From Kiritimatiellia bacterium (GTDB taxonomy: Bacteria > Verrucomicrobiota > Kiritimatiellia > UBA8416 > SLMC01), in assembly GCA_007134465.1 (NCBI GenBank), contig SLKS01000340.1, positions 1 through 34,025 on the forward strand: DNA of 34,025 nt, given 5' to 3'. Shown one piece after another: positions 31,926-34,025 of this stretch (position 1 is its first letter; every line of letters begins with the position of its first letter). The notes beneath the pieces are model-generated. The model did no database searches and was not told where the DNA came from. It saw only the letters and a program-made list of their open reading frames with translations. Made by a program: the position numbers and the translations under genes.

Positions 31926-34025
31926 TTATCTAGGACCAAGATACCGCCTGTGTATAACGGTTTCAGTGCCGTATGTAAAAGTGCCGCTAATGCTAATCCC
32001 GCTCAGTCCTCGACTTGTGTGTCGATGCGGACTACCCCAGAAAAAATTGTTCCACTCAAGACCTTCAGCCCCACCATACAGTAAAGAGGCAGAGAGTGCA
32101 GCGCGCCAAGATTCTGTGGCGTCAGCAGGTTGATTACAAGGATCGCTTGAGTAATCTGCGGATATGCTCGGCATAGAAGGCCCGAGGCTTGCTCCCAAGC
32201 CAAACCCTGAGCGAACGGATAAAATCAGATAACGATACCTGCCATCTGGCCGCAAAACAGTGGTTTCAACAAAGCTAAATTCTCCTCCCATAAACTTGTA
32301 CGCGCCAAAACCCGCTCCTCTGTTGCGCAAGTCAATAGGACCAGGATCAGGTAATCCTCGACTGGATCGGATAGTTCGTTCAATCCCATAGGTTACTTCA
32401 TCAATGCCCGTTACCCCATTGATAATGCGACCAAACCAAGAATTGTCCAACCATGCGGCAATTCGTTCTCCACGACTCGGATTCATGCCGAACGCATCAG
32501 AAAACATCACGGGATTGTTGTCGAACGCCACGAACTGGTTGAGACCGCCGTTGATGCCGATGGGGTCTTTGGAGAGCCATCTCCCTGTTTCTGGATCGTA
32601 CCATCTTGCACGGAAATAATAAAGCCCGGTGGCCCAACTGTATTCGCGGCCTTGGAACAAGTAACGGTTGCCAAGCGCGGATTCGGAAAGCGGCGAGCCA
32701 TTGCCATCGAACACGCCGAGCACGTTGCCCCAGGCGTCGAACCGGTAGCTTTCGACGATGGCGCCGATCTCGTCGGCGAAGGCGTGGACAGTGCCGAGAT
32801 GGTCGGTGAGCACGTAGTAGGTGTTGGTTTGGTTTTGGCCATGCACGGTCATGGCGAGCAGGTTGTCTATGCCGGCGCCCCAGGTGTAGGAACGCAACAC
32901 GGCGCCGTTGTCGTCCACGTCGGCTACGACATGGATGCCGTCGTACACATGCCAGTTGGTGACGCCGTTTTGGACGGTGTACAGCCTGCGGCCGAGCGCG
33001 TCATGGCCGTAGGTTTCGGCGAGCACGCCGTTGGTGGCGATGCTTTCGAGTTGATACAGCCCGTTCCAGGCCAGAGCGAGGTCGGGCTTTCCTGCGCGGA
33101 CGATGTTGGTGACGCAGCCCGCGGCGTCTTGGGCGTAGCTGCCGCCGGTCCATGTGTCGAGCCGGTTGCCGAGTCCGAGCGTGTAGGCGTTGGTGACGCC
33201 GTTGATGACGGTCTGCGTTCGGTTCCCGGCCAAATCGTAGCCGTAGAACGTGCCGGGTTCGCCGGAGCGGATTTCGCCGGTCAGCCGGTCGAGGTCGTCG
33301 TACTGGTAGACGATGTTGGCGCCGGTCTCCAGCAGGACGTTTGTGATCATTCCGGCGGCGTTGTAGCCGTAGTCGAAGGAGCGCAGAACGCCGCCGTCGC
33401 CCGCGCGCCAGACGATGTTCGTCAGCTCGTCCATCTGGCTGTAGGCGTATTCGGCGAAGATGCCGGAAGTCGCGTTGGTCAGCGATGAGAGAAGTCCGTT
33501 GTAGGGATTGTAGTCGTTTAGGAAAGACAAGGGCTGAGGGCCGAGACCTGAAACCTGAATTTCGGAGAGGCGTTCGGCGGCGTCGAAGGCGTAGCGGACG
33601 GGGCCGGCGATGCCGACAACGCCGGTGACGTTGCCGACGGGGTCATGGCTGTAGTGCAGGGTTCCGCCGGGCGCGGGCTGGGTCTGGGCGGTCAGCCGCC
33701 CGGCCAGGTCCCAGGCGTTGGAGACGGAGCCGTGCGCGTTGACGGCTTCGCGCGGCAGGCCGTTGCCGAGCCAGGAATAGTAGACAACGCCGCCGGGGTA
33801 ATGCTGCGCGGAGAGCCGGGCGGCGGAATCGTATTCGTTGCTGACGACGGTGCCGTCGAAGCGCTGCACGGAAAGGACCATGTCGTCGAGCCCGTAGCTC
33901 ACGGTCATGACCTGGCCTTCGAGGTTGGTGACGGCGACGGGCCGGGCCTGGATGTCGAGGGCGTAGGCTTCGACAAGGCGGTCGAGCGGGTCGGTGATGT
34001 GCAGCGTGTTGAACTGCTGATCGTA
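31926..34025 (-). CDS. RHS-repeat protein, 3' part, with polymorphic C-terminal domain
   Basis: The frame is open to the right edge (39 more codons before the track ATG at 33908), so only the C-terminal ~699 residues are seen. YD/RHS repeats fill the first part (DAAERLSEIQ, YDDLDRLTGEI, YGYDLAGNRTQ). They lead to the hallmark core (DHLGTVHAFADE, YRFDAWGN, GREYSWATGLYYFRARWYDPETGRWLSKDPIG). The core ends at about 32483 (NNPVMFSDAFG). The last ~185 residues (31926 to about 32483) are unrelated to the repeats. They are Gly/Ser- and beta-rich, of visibly lower GC, and I do not recognise them. RHS proteins form a shell that encloses and releases such C-terminal toxin domains. The gene is followed at once by a small membrane protein, the candidate immunity protein. 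Confidence 0.9.
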   Translation of the reverse strand, partial: YDQQFNTLHITDPLDRLVEAYALDIQARPVAVTNLEGQVMTVSYGLDDMVLSVQRFDGTVVSNEYDSAARLSAQHYPGGVVYYSWLGNGLPREAVNAHGSVSNAWDLAGRLTAQTQPAPGGTLHYSHDPVGNVTGVVGIAGPVRYAFDAAERLSEIQVSGLGPQPLSFLNDYNPYNGLLSSLTNATSGIFAEYAYSQMDELTNIVWRAGDGGVLRSFDYGYNAAGMITNVLLETGANIVYQYDDLDRLTGEIRSGEPGTFYGYDLAGNRTQTVINGVTNAYTLGLGNRLDTWTGGSYAQDAAGCVTNIVRAGKPDLALAWNGLYQLESIATNGVLAETYGHDALGRRLYTVQNGVTNWHVYDGIHVVADVDDNGAVLRSYTWGAGIDNLLAMTVHGQNQTNTYYVLTDHLGTVHAFADEIGAIVESYRFDAWGNVLGVFDGNGSPLSESALGNRYLFQGREYSWATGLYYFRARWYDPETGRWLSKDPIGINGGLNQFVAFDNNPVMFSDAFGMNPSRGERIAAWLDNSWFGRIINGVTGIDEVTYGIERTIRSSRGLPDPGPIDLRNRGAGFGAYKFMGGEFSFVETTVLRPDGRYRYLILSVRSGFGLGASLGPSMPSISADYSSDPCNQPADATESWRAALSASLLYGGAEGLEWNNFFWGSPHRHTSRGLSGISISGTFTYGTETVIHRRYLGPR

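Noticed and set aside
32652-33488. Plus-strand 278-aa ORF opposite the RHS gene
   Set aside because: Antisense of clear YD repeats; the Val/Gly-rich repetition reflects the repeat DNA.
1-34025. tRNA, rRNA or known riboswitch in any gap
   Set aside because: No cloverleaf, rRNA or conserved riboswitch core was recognised by eye; tRNAscan-SE and Rfam would be decisive.

Overview
The window is about 34 kb of high-GC bacterial chromosome. It is densely packed with housekeeping and metabolic genes, and its right end (about 29.9-34.0 kb) looks accessory. The presence of a type III glutamine synthetase, a formylglycine-type sulfatase, an M42 peptidase, a large RHS protein and many degenerate intergenic repeats with periods of 6, 9 or 15 bp would suit a member of the PVC group (Kiritimatiellota or Verrucomicrobiota-like). 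That placement is an inference from gene content; no rRNA or tRNA gene was recognised. Long antisense ORFs in the track are GC-driven shadows.

Layout. (1) 1-8.8 kb, minus strand: a compact nitrogen-assimilation operon, nadE - glnN (GSIII) - gltB - gltD, with gltD running off the left edge. Because gltD is open at the edge it is absent from the ORF track, but it reads through in frame from 1396 to position 2. (2) 8.8-10.9 kb: repeat-rich spacers around a putative lipoprotein gene that appears frameshifted near its 3' end. (3) 10.9-14.9 kb, plus strand: FAD disulfide oxidoreductase, sulfatase and M42 peptidase, probably one operon. It converges with an Aquifex-type aconitase (minus strand) whose stop lies 11 bp away. 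(4) 17.2-23.1 kb: ChbG-type deacetylase, xerC and rsmE (overlapping, minus), nitroreductase and SMP-30 lactonase (plus), and a PflX-like radical SAM protein (minus). The spacers here hold several long inverted repeats. (5) 23.2-27.2 kb, minus: TPR lipoprotein - CvpA-like membrane protein - dnaG, with overlapping genes. (6) 27.4-29.9 kb, plus: rpmE - prfA - prmC, a translation cluster.

(7) 29.9-34.0 kb is the accessory end. It holds an 82-aa protein translationally coupled to a DUF6036/AbiEii-like nucleotidyltransferase (toxin-antitoxin-like), a small hypothetical gene, and a 252-bp element with 26-bp terminal inverted repeats flanked by near-identical 11-bp direct repeats. It ends with the 3' part of an RHS-repeat gene that has a variable, lower-GC C-terminal domain, followed 24 bp later by a small two-TM membrane protein with a strong ribosome binding site, the classic place for an immunity gene. 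The RHS C-terminus/immunity pair and the nucleotidyltransferase pair are the best candidates for undescribed conflict systems.

Intergenic DNA is itself notable. Two spacers (nitroreductase/SMP-30 and prfA/prmC) share the same composite order of short elements, and a 19-nt piece recurs a third time upstream of the radical SAM gene in the opposite orientation to its neighbours.
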